A stretch of 64,000 bases of DNA from JAUXFS01 sp050329575 (GCA_050329575.1 JBHJOP010000039.1:1-64000), one strand, 5' to 3'. Positions 34,702 to 44,140 are shown, counted from the stretch's first letter. Notes: generated from the letters alone by a model not told the origin. Program-made: numbers and translations.

Positions 34702-36179
34702 TCTCGCCGCATCTGCCGGTGCTGCAGGTGGTGGTGCCGCTGATCGCGGCCCCGGCGTGCGTGCTGGTGCGTCACGGCACCATCGCCTGGGCGCTGGCCC
34801 TCGTCATCACCTGGTCGACCTTCGCTATCGCCCTCGTGCTACTGGTCGATGTCACCGGGAGCGGCCCGATCTCGTATGCGATCGGCGGCTGGCCGCCGCC
34901 GTGGGGTATCGAATACCGGGTCGACGCCCTCGGTGCCTTCGTGGTGGTGATCGTCAGCGCGGTCGGCGCCGCCGTGATGCCGTTCGCCCGCGCCAGCGTC
35001 GCCCGCGAGGTGGCCGCCGACCGCGTCTACCTGTTCTACACCATGTATCTGCTCTGCCTCGCGGGACTGCTCGGCATCACCGTCACCGGCGATGCGTTCA
35101 ACCTGTTCGTGTTCCTCGAGATCTCGTCGCTGTCGTCCTACGTGCTGATCAGTCTCGGCCGCGACCGCCGCGCGGTGACCGCCGCGTTTCGTTACCTGAT
35201 CCTCGGCACCATTGGCGCCACCTTCTACATCATCGGCGTCGGCATGATGTACATGGTGACCGGTACCCTCAACATCGCCGACCTCGCGGAACGGCTGCCG
35301 GCGATGGCGGACTCGCGCACCGTGCAGATGGCGCTGGCCTTCCTCACCGTCGGCATCAGCCTCAAGCTGGCGCTGTTTCCGCTGCACCTTTGGCTGCCCA
35401 ACGCTTACACCTTCGCGCCGTCGGCGGTGACGGTGTTCCTCGCGGCGACGGCGACCAAGGTCGCGGTCTACGTTTTGATGCGGATCGTCTACACGGTGTT
35501 CGGCGGGACGGTCATCTTCGCCGAGATGCCGATCGACGAGATGCTGATGGGGCTCGGCATGTTGGCGATGATCGGCGCTTCGCTGGTCGCCGCTTTCCAG
35601 GACAACGTCAAGCGTCTGCTCGCCTATTCCAGCCTGTCGCAGATCGGCTACATCGTCCTTGGCCTCAGTCTCGCCAATGTTTCCGGACTCGCCGGCGGGA
35701 TCGTCCACCTGTTCAACCACGCCATGATGAAGGGCACCCTGTTCGTGGCGATGGGCTGCGTGTTCTACCGGGTGGGATCGGTGCACATCGATGCCCTCGC
35801 CGGGGTCGGCCGGCGGATGCCGTTCACCATGGCGGGAGCCCTGGTCGGCGGGCTGAGCCTGATCGGGGCTCCGCTGACAGTCGGCTTCGTCTCCAAGTGG
35901 TACCTGATCAGGGGCGCCCTCGAGCGCGGCCTGTGGCCGGTGGCCATGGTCGTTCTGGTCAGCGGCCTCCTCGCCCTGATCTACTTCTGGCGGATCGTCG
36001 AGGCCGCCTATTTTCGCCCGGCTCCCGCGAGCGCCGCCGAGATCCATGAAGCGCCGCTCGGGATGCTGATCTCGCTCGGCGTTCTGGCGGCGGCGTGCAT
36101 CGGATTCGGCTTCGATGCGACCCCGACCATGACCATCGCCCTGCAGGCGGCGGCCAGCCTGCTCGGAGCGCAACCGTGA
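34698..36179 (+). CDS. mrpD: Mrp antiporter subunit D (NuoN/NuoM-like)
   Basis: 493 residues with about 14 helices. Key polar residues of the antiporter-like fold are seen: Glu in FNLFVFLEISSLSSY, Lys in ISLKLALFPLHLWLP, Lys in DNVKRLLAYSSLSQIGY and the broken helix at HLFNHAMMKGTLFVAMG. It starts with TTG at 34698, overlapping mrpC by 4 bp. Start codon choice rests on this coupling and on the hydrophobic N-terminus that follows. Confidence 0.94.
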   Translation: MISPHLPVLQVVVPLIAAPACVLVRHGTIAWALALVITWSTFAIALVLLVDVTGSGPISYAIGGWPPPWGIEYRVDALGAFVVVIVSAVGAAVMPFARASVAREVAADRVYLFYTMYLLCLAGLLGITVTGDAFNLFVFLEISSLSSYVLISLGRDRRAVTAAFRYLILGTIGATFYIIGVGMMYMVTGTLNIADLAERLPAMADSRTVQMALAFLTVGISLKLALFPLHLWLPNAYTFAPSAVTVFLAATATKVAVYVLMRIVYTVFGGTVIFAEMPIDEMLMGLGMLAMIGASLVAAFQDNVKRLLAYSSLSQIGYIVLGLSLANVSGLAGGIVHLFNHAMMKGTLFVAMGCVFYRVGSVHIDALAGVGRRMPFTMAGALVGGLSLIGAPLTVGFVSKWYLIRGALERGLWPVAMVVLVSGLLALIYFWRIVEAAYFRPAPASAAEIHEAPLGMLISLGVLAAACIGFGFDATPTMTIALQAAASLLGAQP

Positions 36180-37645
36180 CGCCGCAGCTGGCGATGCCGC
36201 TGGCGGTGGCCTTGCCGCTGGTCGGCGTCGGCCTGATCGTGCTCGCCCGCCACCGGCCCAATCTGCGCGAAGCGATGACGCTCATCACCGCGGTCGCCTT
36301 GTTCGCCGTCGTGCTGTCGATCCTGCCGGCGGTGGCCCGCGGCGAACGACCGCAGGTGGTGCTGTTCGAGATGTTTCCCGGCATCGCCCTCGCCTTCTCG
36401 GCGGAGCCGCTGGGCGCCGCCTTCGCCGCCATCGCCAGCTTCCTGTGGATCGTCACCTCGGTCTACTCGATCGGCTACATGCGCGGCCACCACGAACCGA
36501 ACCAGACCCGCTTCTACGTCTTCTTCGCCGTCGCGCTGGCCACCACCATGGGGGTCGCCTTCTCCGCGAACCTGCTAACCCTGTTCACTTTTTACGAAGC
36601 ACTGACGGTCTGCACGTTTCCGCTCGTGACCCATGCCGGCACCGACGCGGCACGGCGCGCCGGGCGGGTCTATCTCGGCATCCTGCTCGGGACCTCGATC
36701 GGTTTTCAGTTGTTCGCCATCGTCGCCACCGCGGTGATCGCCGGAACCCTCGACTTCACGGACGGCGGCATCCTCGCAGGCCGTGCCTCCGACGGCATGA
36801 TTGCGTTTCTGCTCGCCCTTTACGTCTTTGGGATCGGCAAGGCGGCGCTGATGCCGTTCCACCGCTGGTTGCCGGCGGCGATGGTGGCACCGACCCCGGT
36901 CAGCGCCCTCCTGCACGCGGTCGCGGTGGTCAAGGCCGGCGTGTTCACGGTGCTCAAGGTCACCGTTTACGTGTTCGGCATCGACTTGCTGGCGACGACC
37001 GGCGCCGGCCTCTGGCTCGCCTACGTCGCCGCGGCCACCATCCTGATCGGCTCACTGGTGGCGATGACCAAGGACAACCTCAAGGCGCGGCTTGCCTATT
37101 CGACGGTGAGCCAGCTCTCCTACGTCGTCCTCGGTGCGATGCTGGCGACCGCTGCCGGTGTCACCGGTGGCGCCATGCACATCGCCATGCATGCGTTTGG
37201 CAAGATCACCCTGTTCTTTTGTGCCGGCGCCATCCTGGTCGCCAGCCACGAGACGGAAATCAGCCGGATGCGCGGTCTCGGTCGCCGGATGCCGTTCACC
37301 TTCGCCGCCTTCTTCGTCGCCGCCCTCAGCATCATCGGCCTGCCGCCGCTGGGCGGCGCCTGGAGCAAGTTCGCGTTGATCGTCGCCGCCGTCGATACGG
37401 GACAACTGGTGCTGGTCGCAGTGCTGATGCTCTCGTCGCTGCTCAACATCGCCTATCTAGTCCCGGTGGCGATCCGCGGCTTCCTGCCGGCGCCGGCGAC
37501 GCCGGCCGGCACCGCCGCGACCGGCCTCGCCGAGGCGCCGCTGCTCTGCGTGGTGCCGTTGTGGCTGACCGCGATCGGCTGTGTCGTGCTGTTTTTCTAT
37601 GCCGACCACCTCTACGATTTCCTGAGACCGCTGGGGGGAGGATAA
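36176..37645 (+). CDS. second antiporter-like subunit (NuoL/MrpA-N or MrpD type)
   Basis: 489 residues. It has the antiporter fold with Glu in LLTLFTFYEALTVCTFP, Lys in GIGKAALMPFHRWLPAAMV, His/Lys in ALLHAVAVVKAGVF, DNLKARLAYSTVSQLSY and HIAMHAFGKITLFFCAG. The HAVAVVKAG block is typical of NuoL/MrpA. It may stand in for the large N-terminal part of MrpA, whose C-terminal part is the interrupted gene at 33353. GTG start at 36176, overlapping mrpD by 4 bp. Confidence 0.9.
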   Translation: MTPQLAMPLAVALPLVGVGLIVLARHRPNLREAMTLITAVALFAVVLSILPAVARGERPQVVLFEMFPGIALAFSAEPLGAAFAAIASFLWIVTSVYSIGYMRGHHEPNQTRFYVFFAVALATTMGVAFSANLLTLFTFYEALTVCTFPLVTHAGTDAARRAGRVYLGILLGTSIGFQLFAIVATAVIAGTLDFTDGGILAGRASDGMIAFLLALYVFGIGKAALMPFHRWLPAAMVAPTPVSALLHAVAVVKAGVFTVLKVTVYVFGIDLLATTGAGLWLAYVAAATILIGSLVAMTKDNLKARLAYSTVSQLSYVVLGAMLATAAGVTGGAMHIAMHAFGKITLFFCAGAILVASHETEISRMRGLGRRMPFTFAAFFVAALSIIGLPPLGGAWSKFALIVAAVDTGQLVLVAVLMLSSLLNIAYLVPVAIRGFLPAPATPAGTAATGLAEAPLLCVVPLWLTAIGCVVLFFYADHLYDFLRPLGGG

Positions 37646-37651
37646 TCGTTG

Positions 37652-37915
37652 ATGTCCGACGGAGAGCGCCCCGGCGGCCGGAGCACCGAGAAACCGACCA
37701 TGGCGGGCAAGCTCGTCTGGGGACTGGGTCTGCTGTGCGCGCTGCTGTTCGGCGCCGACGCCTTCTACGCCAGGCACGGCCAGTTCGCGATCGAGGACGG
37801 GTTCGGCTTCTTCGCGATCTTCGGCTTCGTTGCCTGCGCGGCGGCAGTGCTGGCCGCCCGAGGGGTGCGTCGGCATTTGCAGCGCCGGGAAGACTTCTAC
37901 GACCGCGATGATTAG
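37652..37915 (+). CDS. small two-helix membrane protein of the antiporter operon
   Basis: 87 residues. There are two hydrophobic helices (LVWGLGLLCALLFGADAFY and FGFFAIFGFVACAAAVLAA) joined by an acidic turn IEDGF, with a charged C-terminus. The start is ATG at 37652, and its stop overlaps the next ATG by 8 bp. I do not recognise a named subunit. Its place between two large antiporter-like genes suggests an accessory or assembly part. Confidence 0.75.
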   Translation: MSDGERPGGRSTEKPTMAGKLVWGLGLLCALLFGADAFYARHGQFAIEDGFGFFAIFGFVACAAAVLAARGVRRHLQRREDFYDRDD

Positions 37916-39596
37916 CGTCAACCCCGGCCTGATCCTCGTCCTCGGTGCCCTTGTGGTGCCGTTGCTGCGCGGCAACGCCCGCGGCGTCGCAATGCTGGCG
38001 CTCTCGCTCGCTGGCCTCGCCTACTCCCTTTTGCTCCCGTCCGGCGGATCCGACCCCGCCTCGTTCCTCGACTTCGATCTGGTGCTGCTCCGCGTCGATC
38101 CGCTGGCCAGGGCGTTCGGCGGCGTTTTCTTCGTTGCCGCCGCGCTGGCGGCGCTGTTCGGGTTTCAGGATCGCGACCCGATCGCGCAAACCGCCGCTCT
38201 CGTCTATGCCGGAGGGGCGATCGGCGCCGTGTTCGCCGGCGATCTGATCACCCTGTTCGTGTTCTGGGAGCTGACCGCGATCTCTTCGGTTTTCCTGGTC
38301 TGGGCGGGAGGGACCGAGCGCGCCTACCGCGCCGGCCTGCGCTATCTGATCGTCCAGGTCGGCTCCGGGGTGATCCTGCTCGCCGGGCTGATCATACACG
38401 CTGCGGAGACCGGCTCGGTCGCCTTCGATCACCTCGGCCTCGCCGGCCCCGGGCCGGTGCTGATCCTGGTCGCCATCGGAATCAAGTGCGCCTTCCCACT
38501 GCTCCACGCCTGGCTCGCCGACGCCTATCCGGAGGCGAGCCCCGCCGGGACCGTGTGGCTGAGCGCGTTCACCACCAAGCTCGCGGTCTACGCCCTCGCG
38601 CGGGGCTATGCCGGCACCGAGATCCTGATCTGGATCGGCGCGGTGATGACGGTGTTCCCGATCGTCTACGCGGTGCTCGCGGACGACCTCCGCCGGGTGC
38701 TAGCCCACAGCCTCAACATCCAGCTCGGCTTCATGGTGGCGGCGATCGGCGTCGGCGGCGCGATGGCAATCAACGGCGCGGTCGCGCATGCCCTTGGCCA
38801 CATCCTCTACAAGGCTCTGCTGTTCATGACGATCGGCGCGGTGCTGACGCAGTCCGGCACCGCCAAGGCCTCGGACCTCGGCGGGCTGTGGCGCAGCATG
38901 CCGTGGACCGCTGCCTGTTGCGTCGTCGGGGCGGCCTCGATCTCGGCTGTGCCGCTGTTCAGCGGCTACGCCAGCAAGTCCCTGATCCTTGCCGTGGTCG
39001 CCGGCGGCGGCCACTTCGTTCCGTGGCTGCTGCTGTTGACGGCGTCGGCCGGGGTCATCGCCTACGCCGGGGTCAAGGTGCCCTACGCCGCCTTCTTCGC
39101 TCCCGACCGCGGCCTCCGCTGTTCGGAGGCGCCGTGGAACATGCGGCTGGCGATGGCGATCGCCGCGGTGGCCTGCATTGCCATGGGAGCGCTGCCTCAG
39201 ATGTTCTACAGCTTGCTGCCCTACCCAGTCTCCTACGATCCCTACACCGTCGACCACGTCGTTGGCCAGTTGCAGCTCCTGCTGTTCGCCGCCCTCGCCT
39301 TGGTCGTGCTGCAGAGGGCCGGCCTCTATCCGTGGACGGCGGGTCGCGAGTTGGTCGACGTCGATATCCTCTACCGCAGGGGCCTGCCGGCCCTCGCCCG
39401 CTGGTTCGTCCGCAGCTTCGGCCCGATCGACCGGGCGGTGCGGCGAATCACCGTGGATGCGTTCCGGCGTCTGGTGACGCAGATCTACCGCCACCAAGGT
39501 CCCGCCGGCGCCCTGACCCGCACCGCCAACGCCGGCAACATGGTGTTCTGGGTGATAGTGATGCTCGCCGGCTATCTGGTGATCTACTTCGTCTAG
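37908..39596 (+). CDS. third antiporter-like subunit (MrpD/NuoM type)
   Basis: 562 residues, about 14 helices with a longer cytoplasmic C-terminal stretch. Key residues: Glu in LITLFVFWELTAISSVFLV, Lys in GIKCAFPLLHAWLADAY, AFTTKLAVYALARG, DDLRRVLAHSLNIQLGFM and AVAHALGHILYKALLFM. ATG at 37908 is inside the previous gene's end. Three such large subunits in one operon suggest up to three ion paths. It is the last gene of the operon and converges on the Anbu gene 72 bp away. Confidence 0.92.
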   Translation: MISVNPGLILVLGALVVPLLRGNARGVAMLALSLAGLAYSLLLPSGGSDPASFLDFDLVLLRVDPLARAFGGVFFVAAALAALFGFQDRDPIAQTAALVYAGGAIGAVFAGDLITLFVFWELTAISSVFLVWAGGTERAYRAGLRYLIVQVGSGVILLAGLIIHAAETGSVAFDHLGLAGPGPVLILVAIGIKCAFPLLHAWLADAYPEASPAGTVWLSAFTTKLAVYALARGYAGTEILIWIGAVMTVFPIVYAVLADDLRRVLAHSLNIQLGFMVAAIGVGGAMAINGAVAHALGHILYKALLFMTIGAVLTQSGTAKASDLGGLWRSMPWTAACCVVGAASISAVPLFSGYASKSLILAVVAGGGHFVPWLLLLTASAGVIAYAGVKVPYAAFFAPDRGLRCSEAPWNMRLAMAIAAVACIAMGALPQMFYSLLPYPVSYDPYTVDHVVGQLQLLLFAALALVVLQRAGLYPWTAGRELVDVDILYRRGLPALARWFVRSFGPIDRAVRRITVDAFRRLVTQIYRHQGPAGALTRTANAGNMVFWVIVMLAGYLVIYFV

Positions 39597-39668
39597 CGCC
39601 ACCGGCAGCGGGGACGGGACGGTGTGGCGGTGGCGAGAACCATCGCCGGGCGGGCCGGTGCCGCCTTC

Positions 39669-40445
39669 TCAACCGCTGCGGGCGGACGGTTTCGGCGCCT
39701 CCATCGTCGCTTCGGGACTCCAACGGGGGTCGGGGGCCTCGGCGAAGACCCGGCGCAGGCCCTCGCTCCAGTGGCGGCTGAGGGCGCTGAAGTAGGGGTC
39801 GTCGTCGCGGATGCGCTGGTGGCAGGCGATCCGGTACGTGTCGGCCTTGTAGATCACCAGATCGATCGGTGGTCCGACCGAGATGTTGGCGCGAATCGTC
39901 GAATCGAACGACACCAGCGCGCACTTGGCGGTCTGCACCAGCCCGACGTCGGCAGCCAGCACCCGTTCCAGGATCGGCTTGCCGTACTTGGTCTCGCCCA
40001 TCTGGAAATAGGGCGTCCCCTCGCTCGCCTCGATGAAGTTGCCGGCCGGATAGACCAGGAACAGCCGCGGCCGCTCGCCCTTGATCTGGCCGCCGACGAT
40101 CAGCGAGGCGTTGAACTCGGTCCCGTGGGCCTGGAAGTAGGTGCCGTCGCGGTCGAACACCGCGCGCAGGAATCCGCCGACGATCTTGGTGGCATCGAAC
40201 AGGGTATCGATCTGGAATAGGCTGCGTCCGGGGTCGTCGGTGCCGAGGCCGCGCTCGACCATGCTGATCACCTCCTGGGTGACCGCGAGGTTGCCGGCGG
40301 TCAACAGCACGATCACCCGGTCGCCCGACTTCTCGAAGATGAACACCTTGCGGAACGTCGAGACGCTGTCGACCCCCGCGTTGGTGCGGGAGTCGGCAGC
40401 GAAGACCAAGCCCTCGTCGACCCTGATGCCGAGGCAGTAGGACAT
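39669..40445 (-). CDS. Anbu-type proteasome-like protease
   Basis: 258 residues. Counting after removal of Met1, Ser1 is the predicted nucleophile, Asp17 lies in VFAADSRTNAGVD and Lys32 in TFRKVF. These match the Thr1/Asp17/Lys33 triad of proteasome beta subunits. AGNLAVTQEV and LIVGGQIKGERPRLFLVYPAG are further Anbu landmarks. Anbu proteins form open helical rings rather than closed barrels; their substrates are unknown. It is the last gene of the four-gene minus-strand operon with the transglutaminase-like, alpha-E and ATP-grasp genes, a conserved set of unknown job. Confidence 0.93.
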   Translation of the reverse strand: MSYCLGIRVDEGLVFAADSRTNAGVDSVSTFRKVFIFEKSGDRVIVLLTAGNLAVTQEVISMVERGLGTDDPGRSLFQIDTLFDATKIVGGFLRAVFDRDGTYFQAHGTEFNASLIVGGQIKGERPRLFLVYPAGNFIEASEGTPYFQMGETKYGKPILERVLAADVGLVQTAKCALVSFDSTIRANISVGPPIDLVIYKADTYRIACHQRIRDDDPYFSALSRHWSEGLRRVFAEAPDPRWSPEATMEAPKPSARSG

Positions 40446-40489
40446 GGCCCCATTCTAGCCGATTGCGCCGCTCCTGGCGCGGTCGTTGT

Positions 40490-41299
40490 TCATTGGCCCT
40501 CACAGACCTGGACCCTGACCGACATCTCCTCGATCCCGCCGCCCTTGCGCAGTCCGCGGATCGGACACGCACCGGCATAGTCGAAGGCGACCGCGAGCCG
40601 AACGTAGGCGTCGGTGGCGCAAAGGCCGTTCGTTGGATCGAACGACACCCAGCCGAGATCTTCGATGTAGGCTTCCGCCCAGGCATGGCTGGCGAGACCG
40701 GCGCCGCGGCCGCCGTCGTGGTCGAACAGATAGCCGCTGACGTAGCGGGCCGGCACCCCCAACAACCGGCAGCAGGCGATGAACAGGTGGGCATGGTCCT
40801 GGCACACTCCGAAGCCGTGCTCGAGAGCTTCGGCCGCGGTGCTCTCGACGTCGGTGTAGCCGGGATCGTAGACGATCCGCTGGTGGATCCCCCACATCAG
40901 CGCATGCAGGGCGGCGATCGTCCCCTCGTCGTCCATTCTCTCCACATACGGCTTGGCGAAGTCGGCGACACCGCCCTCGATGCGGGTGTAGCGCGTGTCG
41001 CGCAGGAACATCGGCGGTGGCAACCCGTCGTCTGCCGGCAGCATGCCGCAGGTGTCGTAGGTCTCGACCTCGCCACGGACCAGCACCGGCACCTCGTCGT
41101 GGGGACCGTCCTGGACCGACACGTGGGCTGTGTTACCGAAGCCGTCGGACCACGGCCGCAGCTTTCCGGGGGTGAGGATCTGCCACGACAGCAGAGCCTG
41201 GGATTGATCGGCCCGCGGCGTCAAGCGCAGGTACTGGATGCTGTGCTGGGCCGGTCGCCCGAACCGGTAGTGAGTTTCGTGCTCGATGGTCAGCTTCAT
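40490..41299 (-). CDS. transglutaminase-like cysteine protease (Anbu operon)
   Basis: 269 residues. An N-terminal beta domain begins MKLTIEHETHYRFGRPAQH. The papain-like triad is Cys in GFGVCQDHAHLF, His in LASHAWAEAYIED and Asp in VSFDPTNGLC. It is cytoplasmic with no signal peptide. ATG at 41299 overlaps the stop of the alpha-E gene by 4 bp. It is predicted to cleave or make an amide bond in a peptide product of the operon. Confidence 0.93.
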   Translation of the reverse strand: MKLTIEHETHYRFGRPAQHSIQYLRLTPRADQSQALLSWQILTPGKLRPWSDGFGNTAHVSVQDGPHDEVPVLVRGEVETYDTCGMLPADDGLPPPMFLRDTRYTRIEGGVADFAKPYVERMDDEGTIAALHALMWGIHQRIVYDPGYTDVESTAAEALEHGFGVCQDHAHLFIACCRLLGVPARYVSGYLFDHDGGRGAGLASHAWAEAYIEDLGWVSFDPTNGLCATDAYVRLAVAFDYAGACPIRGLRKGGGIEEMSVRVQVCEGQ

Positions 41300-42231
41300 G
41301 GCACCAACATGAACTCCTTTCCGATCATGGCGTGCAGCTCGTTGTTGCGGCTGATGAACCCGCCGAGGTAGCGGGGCAGCCCGGAGCGCAGGATGCCGTC
41401 GATGCGGTTGCGCTGCATCTGGTCGCGCGCCTGGGCGGCGAGCAGGGTGCAGGGGGCGTTGCCGCGCAGCTGGCGAAGGATCTCGGTCATCTCGTTGATG
41501 CATGCGAGCAGAGAGCGCGGCATGTCGGCGCGCAGCACCAGCAGTTCCGCCACCCGCTTCGGTTCGATGATCCCCGAATAGACCTCGCGGTAGGCCTTGA
41601 AGGCGCTGAACGCGCGCAGCAGCGCGCCCCAGCGGTAATAGTCCTCGGCCCCCAGCGGCTTGCCGCTCTTCGGGGTCAGCATCTCCCACTTGATCGCGAG
41701 CACTCGGGCGGAGTTGTCGGCCCGCTCGACGAAGGTGCCGAGGCGGGAGAAGGTGAAAGCATTGCCGCGCCGCATGGTGCCGTAGATGGCGCCGCGAAAC
41801 AAATGCGAGCGCTCCTTGACCCAGTCGAAGAACTCGCCGAAGCCCTGGTCGAGCATCCTCGCATACGAGACCCGCTCAAGCTCCAGGTAGGTCTGGTTGA
41901 TGCCCTCCCAGACCTCGGTGGTGAGCGCGGTGCGCGTCGCCCGGGCGTTCTCTCGGGCATTGTGGATGGCCGAGCGGATGCTGTTGGGGTTGTCCGCATC
42001 GAGCGCCATGTAGGCCATCATCGTTGCCGGCGTCACCTCCGCATAGCGGGCGAGGAACTGCGCGCGGTCGCCGCCGAGTCGCAGCGGCGCCTCCCACTCC
42101 GACCCGCCCTCCCCGCCCGCGGCGGGCAGCAGCGACATGTAGTAGGAGCTGGCCAGCAGCCGCGCCATGTTTTCGGCGCGTTCGACGTAGCGGGCCATCC
42201 AATAGACGTTGTTGGCGGTGCGCCCGAGCAT
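41296..42231 (-). CDS. alpha-E domain protein (Anbu operon)
   Basis: 311 residues, all helical. MLGRTANNVYWMARYVERAENMAR is the family start (conserved Tyr-Trp and ERAE), echoed later by SRLGTFVERADNSARV. The biochemical role is unknown; it always travels with the circularly permuted ATP-grasp and is thought to be its partner. It lies 3 bp after the ATP-grasp stop and overlaps the transglutaminase-like gene. Confidence 0.93.
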   Translation of the reverse strand: MLGRTANNVYWMARYVERAENMARLLASSYYMSLLPAAGGEGGSEWEAPLRLGGDRAQFLARYAEVTPATMMAYMALDADNPNSIRSAIHNARENARATRTALTTEVWEGINQTYLELERVSYARMLDQGFGEFFDWVKERSHLFRGAIYGTMRRGNAFTFSRLGTFVERADNSARVLAIKWEMLTPKSGKPLGAEDYYRWGALLRAFSAFKAYREVYSGIIEPKRVAELLVLRADMPRSLLACINEMTEILRQLRGNAPCTLLAAQARDQMQRNRIDGILRSGLPRYLGGFISRNNELHAMIGKEFMLVP

Positions 42232-42234
42232 CGC

Positions 42235-43653
42235 TCAGCCCTCCAGCACCCAGGTGTCCTTGGTGCCGCCGCCCTGTGACGAGTTGACCACCAGCGACCC
42301 CTCGCGCAGCGCGACCCGGGTCAGCCCGCCCGGCACCACGGTCGTTGTCTCGCCGCTCAGCACGTAAGGCCTGAGATCGACGTGCCGAGGGACGATCTCA
42401 CCGTTGATCAGCGTCGGGCAGGTCGACAGGCTGAGGGTCGGCTGGGCGATGAACCCGTCGGGATTGGCGAGAATTCTGTTCCGGAACTCAAACCTCGCTT
42501 CGGCCGTGCTGGTCGGTCCCACCAGCATCCCGTAGCCACCGGAGCCGGCGACTTCCTTGACCACCAACTCGTCGAGGTGTTCGAGCACGTAGGCGCGATC
42601 GTCCGCCTCACTGAGCCTGTAGGTGGGCACGTTGCTGAGGATTGGTTTCTCGCCGAGATAGAAACGGATCATCTCCGGCACGTAAGTATAGACGGCCTTG
42701 TCGTCGGCGATGCCGGTGCCAATGGCGTTGGCGAGGGTGACGCGGCCGTTGCGGATCACCGACAGCAGGCCCGGCACGCCCAGGGTCGATCCCGGATCGA
42801 AAGCGAGCGGATCGATGTAGTCGTCGTCGATCCGTCGGTAGAGCACGTCGACCCGTGCCGGACCGTCGGTGGTGCGCATGAACAGGGTGTCGTCGTCGAC
42901 GAACAGATCGGAGCCCTCGACCAGTTCGACGCCCATCTGCTGGGCGAGGAAGGCGTGCTCGAAGTAAGCGCTGTTGAAGTGGCCCGGCGTCAGCACCACC
43001 ACCGTCGGATCGGCGATTCCCGGCGGCGCCGAAGCGCGCAGGGTGCGCAGCAGCGCCTCGGGGTAATGGTTGACCGGCGCCACCGAGTGCAGCGCGAACA
43101 GCTCCGGGAACAGCCGCATCATCGTCTCCCGGTTTTCCAGCATGTAGGAGACTCCCGACGGCACCCGCGCGTTGTCCTCGAGCACGTAGAACTCGGTGGC
43201 CGACACCCGCACCACGTCGATGCCGGCAACGTGCACGTAGACGCCGCGCGGCACGTCCAGTCCCAGCACCTCGGGGCGGAACGCTGGGTTGTTGAGGATC
43301 AATGGCGAGGGAATCCGACCCGCCTTGAGGATATGCTGCTCGTGGTAGACATCCTCAAGAAAGGCGTTGAGCGCCCGCACCCGCTGGCAGACGCCGGTGG
43401 AGACCACGTTCCATTCCTCGGTATCGAGGATCCGCGGGATGACATCGAACGGGATCAGCCGTTCCGCGCCCTCGTCGCTGCCGTACACCGAAAAGGTGAT
43501 TCCAAGGCGCTGGAAGATCAGGTCCGCCTGCTGGTGTTTCTCGATCAAGCGCTTCGGAAGTACGCCGTCCAGCCACGCGCCATACGCCCGATAGGCGTTG
43601 CGCAGGCCGTTCTCGCCTCCGTTCATCTCGTCGAACGCCGCGTCGAGCGTCAT
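42235..43653 (-). CDS. circularly permuted ATP-grasp protein (Anbu operon)
   Basis: 472 residues starting MTLDAAFDEMNGGENGLRN. Features of the permuted type-2 ATP-grasp family: IPFDVIPRILDTEEW, GVYVHVAGIDVVRV, YVLEDNARVPSGVSYMLENR, a late ATP-lid region LVVKEVAGSGGYGMLVGPT and RHVDLRPYVL. It is predicted to activate a carboxylate and form a peptide-like bond. AGGAGCGGGC precedes the ATG at 43653, which is preferred to the extension to 43710. It is the first gene of the Anbu operon. Confidence 0.93.
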   Translation of the reverse strand: MTLDAAFDEMNGGENGLRNAYRAYGAWLDGVLPKRLIEKHQQADLIFQRLGITFSVYGSDEGAERLIPFDVIPRILDTEEWNVVSTGVCQRVRALNAFLEDVYHEQHILKAGRIPSPLILNNPAFRPEVLGLDVPRGVYVHVAGIDVVRVSATEFYVLEDNARVPSGVSYMLENRETMMRLFPELFALHSVAPVNHYPEALLRTLRASAPPGIADPTVVVLTPGHFNSAYFEHAFLAQQMGVELVEGSDLFVDDDTLFMRTTDGPARVDVLYRRIDDDYIDPLAFDPGSTLGVPGLLSVIRNGRVTLANAIGTGIADDKAVYTYVPEMIRFYLGEKPILSNVPTYRLSEADDRAYVLEHLDELVVKEVAGSGGYGMLVGPTSTAEARFEFRNRILANPDGFIAQPTLSLSTCPTLINGEIVPRHVDLRPYVLSGETTTVVPGGLTRVALREGSLVVNSSQGGGTKDTWVLEG

Positions 43654-43929
43654 GCCCGCCCGCTCCTGTGAGTGCCACTGAACTCTGGTCCGCCGCCCGG
43701 TCGTGAGCAAGCCACGTGCCAGACCATCCCCAGTGAAGGCCCCTGATCCCTAACCCCTTTTCAAGCATATGGTTGCGGATCGTCCTTAATGCTCGATCGC
43801 ACGATCACACGACGGCCGCGCGCGCTCGGTCTGCACCGAAAAGCATCAAGGAGCGGCTGTTGCCCAAACGATGGGCGAAGCAGCACGATGGCCGCAGATC
43901 TCCAAACCGGGGGGCGCGAAGGCGAACGC

Positions 43930-43961
43930 GTCCGCCCCCGCCTGTTCAGGCGGGGGCGGAC
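43930..43961. terminator. perfect 15-bp GC hairpin
   Basis: GTCCGCCCCCGCCTG (43930-43944) pairs fully with CAGGCGGGGGCGGAC (43947-43961) across a TT loop. It lies upstream of both divergent genes, so it is not at the end of any visible gene. It could be the terminator of an unseen small RNA or a repeat-type element. No U-run follows. Confidence 0.4.
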
Positions 43962-44140
43962 CGTCAGCCACCCCGTGCCGATCGGTCCGCGACGATGCGT
44001 CCGGCCGGCGCTGGTGGGGAGGAGAAAATCGGCCGACGGTGGCAGTCTAGCAGCTTCCGGCCGCCGATCCCACCGACCGGAACCCGCAGATCTTCGCCCC
44101 CCTCTCGATATCAGGTTGTGGTGCCGCCGGATTGGCGCAA

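Noticed and set aside
39597..39635. Terminator between the antiporter operon and Anbu gene
   Set aside because: CGCCACCG and CGGTGGCG pair, but the 23-nt loop and lack of a U-run make it weak; not listed as a feature.
41300..41689. N-terminal extension of the transglutaminase-like gene
   Set aside because: It is a shadow of the alpha-E gene; the family begins at MKLTIEHETHY (41299).
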